Assembly (NCBI GenBank): GCA_934370915.1 | Contig: CAKRNI010000059.1 | Location: 1 to 12,814 of the forward strand | Reading direction: 5' to 3' | DNA: 12,814 nt | Origin: an uncultured Lachnospiraceae bacterium | Lineage (GTDB): Bacteria > Bacillota > Clostridia > Lachnospirales > Lachnospiraceae | In this document: piece by piece, positions 7,492 through 12,814 of the stretch | Position numbering within the stretch: the stretch's first letter is position 1 | How the letters are laid out: every line of letters starts with the position of its first letter | Notes under the pieces: generated by a model | What the model was told of the DNA's origin: nothing | What the model saw: the letters and a program-made list of their open reading frames with translations, nothing else | Databases searched by the model: none | Made by a program: the position numbers and the translations under genes

Positions 7492-8652
7492 CCGCCAAGC
7501 CAAAACTCCCATATACAACTTAAAACCATCCTCCGGCCTTTTAATATCCAACCCCGTAACCGCCTGAATCCTCCCCAGCCGATACTTCACCGTATTCCTA
7601 TGCGTATGCAGCACCCCAGCCGTCTCATCCAGACTCCCCGAACACATAAAATACGTCCACAGAGTCTCTAAAAACTCCCGACTCTCCACCGGTGCCAAAA
7701 TCCTCTCAAATACATCCCTTTTCCCCGCTGAAAAAAGATCCTGCAACACACAGTACATCTCAACCTTTTCATATACGCAGACACAATTCTCAGGCTGAAG
7801 CTTTCTCATGACCCTAATTGCCTTAAACGCATCACTGTATGTATCGCGAATCCCGGCGAGTCCAGTCCGGACCGGACCGACAGAACAGACAAACTTATCC
7901 GTTCCCGCATTCCACAGAGAACATATTCTCTCCTCTTCAAAAAAATCCACAAGCGTCTCCCGAAGCCTGCACTCATCCTCTCCCTCAGTCAGAATCAGAT
8001 ACCCCTTCTCCAACGGAACCATCACACACTCCCTGATCCCAGCAGTCTCTCTCATCCTCTCCAACAAAGTCCGCCCCAGAAACCTGATCCCCTTCCAATC
8101 CTGCTCATCCGGCACATACCGCTTTCTGAAATTGATCACCACCGCCGAAAACCAGTCATGCTCCACGTCCATCCCAAAAAGCCGTCCCCGTTCCTCCATC
8201 AGGATCTCATCACTGTAATTCTCGTAAAGAATATCCTTCACATACTTCTCCAGAATCTCCGAGTTTCCCTCCTCCTCAAAGATCAGATTCATCACATTCA
8301 CAATAATATCAATATAAGCCAGCTCCCCCGGAATCTCCAAAACCGGCAGTCCCACCTCATCCGCCGCTCTCTTCACACTCTCCGCGACAGTCGTCACATA
8401 CTGCCCCGTCTTCACCGCAATACAACAGCACGTATCCGCCAGATCCCGGATCAAGGCACACTGATCCTCCTCACTCTTCCGCACCGAATAAAAACTCGTG
8501 ATCAGAAAATCATTTCCCTTGAGCCACCTCTTGATCTCCGGGACCTCCATCACCGTCACATGCTCCACTTTCCTAAAAAGTCCCTCTTCCCCCGCCACCA
8601 CGCGGACACCCCGCATAACCGAAAGCTTCAGGACATCACTTACCTTTGCCAC
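7480..8652 (-). CDS. PucR-family transcriptional regulator
   Basis: The product is 390 residues. The N-terminal PucR domain (about 1-125) opens with the typical VSDVLKLSVMRGVRVVAGEE and continues through FLITSFYSVR and LPVLEIPGELAYIDI. A middle GGDEF-like region (about 165-290) follows. The C-terminal helix-turn-helix (HTH_30, about 338-390) contains SLDETAGVLHTHRNTVKYRL, the family signature. Members regulate purine, ureide, amino-acid or polyamine catabolism. The start is GTG, chosen because it aligns with the usual N-terminus; AAGGAG lies 12 bases upstream. The next gene on the same strand is an M20 amidohydrolase that could be its target. The divergent gene at 9007 is a pseudogene. The last codons (Met-Lys-Glu-stop) lie in repeat copy A. 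The effector is unknown. Confidence 0.9.
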   Translation of the reverse strand: MAKVSDVLKLSVMRGVRVVAGEEGLFRKVEHVTVMEVPEIKRWLKGNDFLITSFYSVRKSEEDQCALIRDLADTCCCIAVKTGQYVTTVAESVKRAADEVGLPVLEIPGELAYIDIIVNVMNLIFEEEGNSEILEKYVKDILYENYSDEILMEERGRLFGMDVEHDWFSAVVINFRKRYVPDEQDWKGIRFLGRTLLERMRETAGIRECVMVPLEKGYLILTEGEDECRLRETLVDFFEEERICSLWNAGTDKFVCSVGPVRTGLAGIRDTYSDAFKAIRVMRKLQPENCVCVYEKVEMYCVLQDLFSAGKRDVFERILAPVESREFLETLWTYFMCSGSLDETAGVLHTHRNTVKYRLGRIQAVTGLDIKRPEDGFKLYMGVLAWRMKE

Positions 8653-8739
8653 AAAAGTCCTTATCTCCTTTACAAATCATTACACTTTTCCATTCAAGGA
8701 ACATTTCAAAGATCAAAATCTATCCTTTATAATACATGT

Positions 8740-8754
8740 TATTACGCTGTAATA
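8740..8754. promoter_or_regulatory. Perfect 6-bp inverted repeat, possible operator
   Basis: TATTAC-GCT-GTAATA is a perfect inverted repeat with a 3-base spacer, about 90 bases upstream of the pucR-like start and overlapping the end of the LysR remnant. A candidate -10 (TATTAT) for pucR lies next to it on the minus strand. It could be an autoregulatory site, but it does not resemble the PucR box that I know from Bacillus, and short A+T-rich palindromes occur by chance. Confidence 0.25.
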
Positions 8755-8831
8755 TTAAGATCCTTCGCAGCTTTATTGATCGAGCCGCAGGATGCGACCA
8801 CCACCACACATTTCATCTGTTCGATATTCAT
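8742..8831 (-). pseudogene. 29-codon stump of a LysR-type regulator
   Basis: On the minus strand an ATG at 8831 begins MNIEQMKCVVVVASCGSI, continues NKAAKDLNITA and then meets TAA at 8742. This is the start of a LysR-type helix-turn-helix: the pattern M-(N/D)-I-x-Q-(L/M)-K, then V-A-(x)2-G-S-(I/F)-x-K-A-A-x-x-L-(N/x)-I-(T/S). The normal protein has about 300 residues. A good RBS (AAGGAAGGG) remains 8 bases upstream of the ATG. Everything after the first part of the HTH is missing; the following ~90 bases up to pucR show no recognisable LysR sequence. The divergent arrangement with an AbgB-like gene at 9007 mirrors E. coli abgR-abgAB, where AbgR is a LysR-type regulator. It is therefore probably the remnant of that locus's regulator. 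Confidence 0.7.
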
Positions 8832-8933
8832 ATGGATCCCTTCCTTGAATATATCATCTTCTAATAGACATTATATCAAAAATACAGATAGCCCGGTATC
8901 ATTATTTTTTATTCCCCGATAAAAAATGCATAT

Positions 8934-8963
8934 TTGTGGACATATGTCTTTCAATGATATACT
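8934..8963 (+). promoter_or_regulatory. Predicted promoter of the broken AbgB-like gene
   Basis: TTGTGG (8934-8939) and TATACT (8958-8963) are separated by 18 bases, with an extended-10 TG (TGATATACT). The promoter lies about 45 bases before the start codon, so the pseudogene and the following permease remnant may still be transcribed. A LysR-type regulator would be expected to act here, but only its stump remains. In the 354-base interval 8653-9006 the supportable features are the LysR stump, the inverted repeat and this promoter. Confidence 0.5.
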
Positions 8964-9006
8964 TTCCCCAACACGCGTGAGAACATGTTTTTAAAACGAA
9001 AGGACA

Positions 9007-10073
9007 ATGAATATGACAAGTGCAGAAAAGATCCGCAGCCTGATCAACCGGGACGCACCGGTCTTTGAGGACATGAGCGATCATATCTGGGATTTTGCAG
9101 AATTTCGTTTTCAGGAGTTCAATTCCAGTAAGATCCAGCGGGAATTTCTCGAAAAAGAAGGATTTACCATCACTGAAAAGCTTGCAAAAATGGATACCGC
9201 TTTCATGGCAGAATGGGGCGAAGGCGGTCCTCTTATCGGGCAGCCCATGCCGCTCTTGCACCTCATCTTGGACGAAGCGCCCTGGACGCTGTGGAATTGA
9301 TGGATGTCGGATGTAACTATCTCCGTGAACATATCATTCCGGAAGCAAGAATCCATTATGCCATCACAAACAGTGGCGGATCCGCTCCGAATACCGTTCA
9401 GAGTGAGGCTGAAGTATGCTATAACATCCGCGCTCCTAAAAACAGGGACATGGTAGACATCTATAAGCAGATTCAAGCTGTCGCAAAAGGCGCAGCCATG
9501 ATGACCGGCACCACCGTCGACATTCGCCCGGTAAGCTATTACGCAAACTATCTGGATAACGCGACCTTAAATCATGTCACAGAAGAATGCATGAAAGAGA
9601 TCGTTGACCACACCTACACCGTGGAAGAACTTCAATACGCGAAAAAATTCCAGACTGTTCTCTCCCCGAATGCACTCAAAACAGCAAGAGAACAGGCACT
9701 TTTATACGGCAGAGAAGACGCAAGGGAGATTGTCGACAGCCCAATGTGTCTCTATACGCTGCCGACAGCACTTCCGAAACCGGCTTCCACAGACTACGGC
9801 AATGTGAGCTGGAATGTCCCGTCCATCTGCTTCTCCTGCACCTGCTTCTCCGCAGGAACCGCACTGCACAGCTGGCCTGCAGTCGCACAGGGAAAATCTT
9901 CCATCGCCCATAAGGGAATGCACAACGCAGCAGCCGTTATGGCACTTTCCGCTGTAAAAATCTTCGAAGATCCGACACTTGTCGCAAAAGCGAAAAAAGA
10001 TTTTATAACAGCCAAAGGGGAAGAAACCTACACCTGCATTTTACCTGACACCGTAAAACCAGGAGACTTTTAA
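9007..10073 (+). pseudogene. AbgB-like M20 hydrolase with deleted catalytic core and frameshift
   Basis: Two frames together make the two ends of a p-aminobenzoyl-glutamate hydrolase subunit B-like protein (M20D, normally about 480 residues). Frame 1, 9007 to about 9240, gives the N-terminus through IWDFAEFRFQEF to GEGGPLIG, then runs into unrelated sequence and a stop at 9298. The other frame resumes homology at 9240 with AAHAALAPHLGRSALDAVEL and continues through EARIHYAITNSGGSAPNTVQ to HKGMHNAA and the stop at 10071. By comparison with the family, roughly 110-125 codons are missing at the junction, including GEYDAL, HGCGHN and the GEEGGSGK catalytic Glu region, so no metal site can form. 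The region STDYGNVSW departs slightly from the usual STDVGDVSW. AAAGGA fits the second ATG (9013) better than the first. Expression of a functional enzyme is very unlikely. Confidence 0.85.
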
Positions 10074-10118
10074 CTGTAAAAGCATCATAAATACCAACAA
10101 AGGAAAAGGAGTTCTATT

Positions 10119-10712
10119 ATGGATCAATTAACTATCGTACTGATCATCCTGATTCTCACGATCATCGCGTTCATGTCCGGAAAACTTCCGTACACCGTAA
10201 TTTCCGTAGGAATCATCATCGCCCTGATCGAGACAAAAGTCCTCACGATCACAGAAGCGTTCTCCGGTCTTACAAACAAGAACGTTATCATGTTTGCTGC
10301 CATGTTCGTCATCGGGGTCGGAATCGTAAAATCCGGTCTGCTGGATGGAACAAAAAATATTGTCATGCGCTATGAGGACCGCCCAAAAATCGTTCTTCTC
10401 GTCCTGATGGCTGTTGCAATCGTTCTCTCTATACTCACAAGTGCCGTTGGAACCATGGCGATCCTGCTGCCATTGATCATCAGCATCGCAAACAACTTAA
10501 ATGTCAGCCGCAGCAAACTGATCTACCCGATCGCAGTTGTCGCAAACATCAGCACCACCTCCATCCTCACCCCGATGGCCGCCGCTGCCCAGGCAATGAT
10601 CATGGCACCCGGCGGATACACCATGAAGGACTACTTAAAATGCGGCATTCCGTTAGTCATCGTCAACTCCCTGATCTGCATCTTTGGACTGCCGATTCTC
10701 TATCCGTTTTAA
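10119..10712 (+). CDS. Half-length SLC13-type anion permease, internally deleted
   Basis: The product is an intact 197-residue reading frame with about six hydrophobic helices, whereas SLC13/DASS-type transporters usually have 400-470 residues. The first ~130 residues look like the N-terminal half: KLPYTVISVGIIIALIE, then FSGLTNKNVIMFAAMFVIG and ILTSAVGTMAILLPL. The last ~50 residues look like the extreme C-terminus: SILTPMAAAAQAMIMAPGGY, then DYLKCGIPLVI and LPILYPF. The middle, which carries the second half of the transport core, is missing in frame. The junction is probably within about residues 130-145, where the two internal repeats resemble each other. A strong AAGGAG lies 7 bases before the ATG, 45 bases after the broken hydrolase, so they formed one operon. 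The substrate was probably an organic anion linked to the hydrolase. It is probably non-functional, but a half-size homodimeric carrier cannot be excluded. Confidence 0.7.
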   Translation: MDQLTIVLIILILTIIAFMSGKLPYTVISVGIIIALIETKVLTITEAFSGLTNKNVIMFAAMFVIGVGIVKSGLLDGTKNIVMRYEDRPKIVLLVLMAVAIVLSILTSAVGTMAILLPLIISIANNLNVSRSKLIYPIAVVANISTTSILTPMAAAAQAMIMAPGGYTMKDYLKCGIPLVIVNSLICIFGLPILYPF

Positions 10713-10809
10713 TCATTCAGCAAACGTTAAAAACACAGTAAATTCTAAATTTTGATATACACTGCAAAAAATTCCTAACCTTCGGATTTTCAGCAGTACC
10801 CCCAACCTT

Positions 10810-10857
10810 AAAAAAGGCGGCATCCAGTCGATCTAACGACCCCGATGCTGCCTTTTT
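10810..10857. terminator. Bidirectional rho-independent terminator
   Basis: GGCGGCATC (10816-10824) pairs with GATGCTGCC (10844-10852), giving a 9-bp stem with one G-T pair. It is flanked by A6 on the left and T5 on the right, so it works as an intrinsic terminator on both strands. It closes the rightward hydrolase-permease unit and can also stop leftward transcripts from spoVAD-spoVAE. The sequence 10713-10809 before it shows nothing recognisable. Confidence 0.8.
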
Positions 10858-10870
10858 ATCCCGCAAATTC

Positions 10871-10995
10871 CGCGCCTTTTTGTCCCTCCGGGACAAAAAC
10901 AGCCCACTCCGGCATGCCTGTGCACCGCGGGGGGGTGGCTTCGGGCTTGGTCGCGCCCTAAGCCTCACCCCCGCGTACTCCTGTCACTCCTTCAT
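10871..10995 (-). repeat. Structured dispersed repeat, copy B
   Basis: This is the second copy of the element described at 7369-7491. It contains a perfect 10-bp hairpin TTTTTGTCCC / GGGACAAAAA around a 4-base loop (about 10877-10898) and the GGCATGCC core (10911-10918). A long GC-rich hairpin (10926-10974) pairs GCGGGGG...GGCTT...GGGC with GCCC...AAGCC...CCCCCGC across an 8-base loop with a few mismatches. Loop sequences differ from copy A while the arms still pair, which suggests that structure is retained. It overlaps the last three codons and stop of spoVAE, just as copy A overlaps the end of the pucR-like gene. A G/C-run-containing reading frame across it on the minus strand is not a gene. 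Confidence 0.75.
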
Positions 10996-11340
10996 CCCAG
11001 GCCTAAAGATAATCGCCCCCAGATACCCAAACACCAGTGCGCCGCTGATCCCCACTGCACTGGCTGTAAATCCCCCTTTAAAGATTCCAAGCACTCCATC
11101 CTCCGACATCGCTTTCGCAACCCCTTTCCAAAGTGTATTTCCAAATCCAAGCAGCGGCACAGTCGCGCCTGCCCCTGCCCACTCGGCAAACGGCTCATAC
11201 ACTCCCAAAAATCCAAGGACACTTCCGCTGACCACTAACAGCACCATGATCCTCCCCGGCATCATCTTTGTCTTATCCATCAGAATCTGCACCAGCATAC
11301 AGATCAGACCACCGGCCAGAAACGCTTTCACATATTCCAT
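10984..11340 (-). CDS. spoVAE: Stage V sporulation protein AE
   Basis: The product is a 118-residue integral membrane protein, close to the ~116 residues of Bacillus SpoVAEB. It has helices at about 4-20, 29-47 and 90-112 and a less hydrophobic segment between. EYVKAFLAGGLICMLVQILM at the N-terminus and EWAGAGATVPLLGFGNTLW in the middle are hallmarks of the SpoVAC/SpoVAE family. SpoVA proteins form the inner-membrane channel that moves dipicolinic acid into the developing spore and releases it at germination. A GGAG site lies 10 bases before the ATG. It follows spoVAD in the same direction after an unusual gap (11341-11466), which is A+T-rich and holds no gene or clear terminator. The last three codons and stop lie in repeat copy B. 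Confidence 0.92.
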   Translation of the reverse strand: MEYVKAFLAGGLICMLVQILMDKTKMMPGRIMVLLVVSGSVLGFLGVYEPFAEWAGAGATVPLLGFGNTLWKGVAKAMSEDGVLGIFKGGFTASAVGISGALVFGYLGAIIFRPGMKE

Positions 11341-11466
11341 AGCTATAAATCTCCGTTTTCAAATTCTAAATTTTATACATTTCTTCACACCACAGGAATC
11401 TCTTAAGGCTTTTCCGACACCGCAGGCCACGGATTTTTCACCATTAAAATCCCCAGATTTAAGGCC

Positions 11467-12525
11467 TTACAGCGAATCCGGTGTCTCCAGTACCACCCCA
11501 TGGGCGATCCCCGGTACACTCTTCCCCTCATGAAAACTCACCGCGGAAAGCAGCGCCCCGGTCGGCAGAAACAATACCCGCTTCCACTCCCCGCTCTGAA
11601 TCTTCGGTAAAATATACCCGCAGAGCACCGCTGCAGAACACCCACAGCCACTTCCCCCTGCATGGGTATCCTGCTCTTCGGGCGAAAACATCTCGATCCC
11701 GCAGTCCATATATCGGCTCTCGATCCGGTATCCCGCTTTCATCAGATAATCTAAAAGCAGCCGACGTCCCACGGTACCCAGATCCCCGGTGATGATCCTG
11801 TCATAATGCGTCTCATCCACCCCAAGATCCCTGAAATTTTGCAGGATCGTATCAAGCGCCGCCATTGCCATGGCCGCCCCCATGTTCATGGAATCATGAA
11901 AATCCATATCCACGATCTTCCCGGTCGTCACAGCCGTGATCTTCGCAAGGGGCGGCTCCTTTCCTCTGAAGTTTCCCGAAGACAAAAGCACCGCTCCACA
12001 TCCCGTCACCGTCCAGGTCGCCGAATACGGCCTCTGATTTCCATACTCCAGAGGAAAGCGGAACTCCTTCTCCGCCGAAGCAAAATGGCTGGAAGCGCTC
12101 ACAAGGACATGATCCGCAAATCCGCCCTCCACGCACATGGCTCCCAGCCCCAGACCTTCCCCCATGGTGGAACACGCTCCGTAAAGCCCGAACATTGGGA
12201 TCTCCAGATTTATATTTCCGAACGAAGTGGCGATGAGCTGTGCCAGAAGGTCCCCCGCAAACGAATACCGGATCTCCTCCTTCGAAAACCCACTCTTTTC
12301 GATCACAAGCCCCGCAGTCCTGCTCTGAAGCTCACTCTCTGCCTCCTCCCAGCTTTTCTTTCCCAGCATGGGATCCAGCTCCACCCGGTCAAAAAACTCC
12401 CCAAGAGGCCCGTCTCCTTCCTTCTTTCCCACCGTCGACGCTGCTGCCGTGATTACCGGCGGATCTTCAAATACAACACTGGCCCGTCCGCGCTGCTTTC
12501 TTAACGTTCCTGTTTTCTCATCCAT
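11467..12525 (-). CDS. spoVAD: Stage V sporulation protein AD
   Basis: SpoVAD is a thiolase-fold protein that binds dipicolinic acid and sits on the SpoVA channel at the spore inner membrane. Family features include ASVVFEDPPVITAAASTVG near the N-terminus, GDLLAQLIATSFG, then GLYGACSTMGEGL around the thiolase-position cysteine. VSASSHFASAEKEFRFPLEY, QRPYSATWTVTG and DLGTVGRRLLLDYL follow, with HAGGSGCGCSA near the C-terminus. From this start the product has 352 residues, against about 338 in Bacillus. An in-frame ATG six codons upstream (12543) has no RBS, whereas GGGAGTGG lies 11 bases before the ATG at 12525, so the shorter form is preferred. The gap 12526-12635 must hold its promoter; I could not find a convincing sigma-F or sigma-G motif. 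spoVAC, usually immediately upstream, is not there. Confidence 0.93.
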   Translation of the reverse strand: MDEKTGTLRKQRGRASVVFEDPPVITAAASTVGKKEGDGPLGEFFDRVELDPMLGKKSWEEAESELQSRTAGLVIEKSGFSKEEIRYSFAGDLLAQLIATSFGNINLEIPMFGLYGACSTMGEGLGLGAMCVEGGFADHVLVSASSHFASAEKEFRFPLEYGNQRPYSATWTVTGCGAVLLSSGNFRGKEPPLAKITAVTTGKIVDMDFHDSMNMGAAMAMAALDTILQNFRDLGVDETHYDRIITGDLGTVGRRLLLDYLMKAGYRIESRYMDCGIEMFSPEEQDTHAGGSGCGCSAAVLCGYILPKIQSGEWKRVLFLPTGALLSAVSFHEGKSVPGIAHGVVLETPDSL

Positions 12526-12635
12526 CTTTCGATCCACTCCCATCTTTATTCTGGTCTCAATTCACCTATCAGTTACATCCATACATATCGTACTTTTTGA
12601 ACGACAACGGTCTCCATGCAAATATCATTCCCAGA

Positions 12636-12685
12636 ACAAACAAAAAGATGCAGGAATCCGAAGTCCACCTCGAATTTCCGCATCT
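12636..12685 (-). terminator. Rho-independent terminator of the gene entering from the right
   Basis: AGATGC (12646-12651) pairs with GCATCT (12680-12685), extended inward by GGAA / TTCC after a one-base bulge. On the minus strand the stem is followed by TTTTTGTTTG. It lies 34 bases after the stop codon of the partial gene at 12719-12814 and upstream of spoVAD, so spoVAD starts its own transcript. Confidence 0.75.
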
Positions 12686-12718
12686 ATTCTCACGACACAC
12701 ATTCTATAAATTTTTCGC

Positions 12719-12814
12719 TCACACCGCCTGAAGCAGCCCCAAAATCACCGAGTACACCGCCTCATTATTTTTCACCACAAATGCCAGCTCCTCCTTCGCC
12801 TGATTCAGCCGGTG
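12719..12814 (-). CDS. C-terminal end of an unidentified protein (partial)
   Basis: The minus strand is open from the window edge to a TGA at 12719, giving 31 residues beginning HRLNQAKEELAFVVKNNEA and ending GLLQAV. The terminator just downstream supports a real gene end. The residues are largely helical and amphipathic. They do not look like the hydrophobic C-terminus of SpoVAC, the usual neighbour of spoVAD. I do not recognise the family. Confidence 0.5.
   Translation of the reverse strand, partial: HRLNQAKEELAFVVKNNEAVYSVILGLLQAV

Noticed and set aside
8653..8741. Remaining 3' part of the lysR gene between the stump and pucR
   Set aside because: Reading all three minus-strand frames gave short unrelated peptides with stops; nothing resembled a LysR C-terminus.
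7378..8922. Long plus-strand reading frames opposite the pucR-like gene
   Set aside because: They are His/Pro/Arg-rich antisense shadows of a gene with clear PucR and HTH motifs.
9220..9300. Programmed frameshift joining the two hydrolase frames
   Set aside because: More than 100 codons including the predicted active site are absent at the junction, and no slippery heptamer with downstream structure is seen; a frameshift would not restore the enzyme.
9213..10073. Treating the 286-codon frame as an independent shortened hydrolase gene
   Set aside because: Its first nine residues are out-of-frame sequence and homology begins at 9240 exactly where the other frame stops matching; there is no RBS before 9213. 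It is the 3' part of one broken gene.
10717..10968. 83-codon minus-strand reading frame over the terminator and repeat copy B
   Set aside because: It runs through two hairpins and low-complexity G/C runs, has a Pro/Arg/Lys-rich composition and overlaps non-coding structure; it is repeat-derived rather than a gene.
7369..10995. CRISPR array or composite transposon formed by the two repeats
   Set aside because: Only two copies, no regular spacers, no cas or transposase genes, and no terminal inverted repeats or target duplication.

Overview
The window looks like a chromosomal segment of a spore-forming, low- to mid-GC Firmicute, most likely a gut-type Clostridia (Lachnospiraceae-like). The evidence is the spoVAD-spoVAE sporulation pair, a YesM/YesN-type two-component system coupled to membrane-anchored sugar-binding proteins, strong AGGAGG-type ribosome binding sites and A+T-rich promoters. 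I saw no rRNA, tRNA, CRISPR array, phage gene or transposase.

Layout. (1) 1-5703, minus strand: a sugar-sensing operon reading response regulator (YesN-like), histidine kinase (YesM/LytS-like), anchored binding protein 1, anchored MglB-like binding protein 2. It is followed, after its own promoter, by the first 12 codons of a secreted protein cut by the window edge, probably the binding protein of a sugar ABC transporter. The expected logic is that the anchored binding proteins report extracellular sugar to the kinase, and the regulator switches on the transporter. (2) 5892-7212, minus strand: an M20-family amidohydrolase (allantoate / N-carbamoyl-amino-acid type) with its own terminator. (3) 7480-8652, minus strand: a PucR-family regulator, a natural partner for a purine or ureide hydrolase. 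(4) 8742-10712: a decayed catabolic locus. It has a 29-codon stump of a LysR-type regulator pointing left. Divergent from it are an AbgB-like M20 hydrolase that has lost its catalytic core and changed frame, and an SLC13-type permease of only about half normal length. (5) 10984-12525, minus strand: spoVAE and spoVAD without an adjacent spoVAC. (6) 12719-12814: the 3' end of an unidentified gene, followed by a good terminator.

The most unusual non-coding feature is a structured repeat of about 125 bp, present twice in the same orientation (7369-7491 and 10871-10995). Each copy contains a long GC-rich hairpin, a GGCATGCC palindrome and a TTTTTGT/ACAAAAA hairpin. Each copy runs into the 3' end of a minus-strand gene, whose last codons (Met-Lys-Glu-stop) are shared between the copies. 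Together the two copies bracket pucR and the decayed locus.

All family assignments come from reading motifs by eye; no database search was run.
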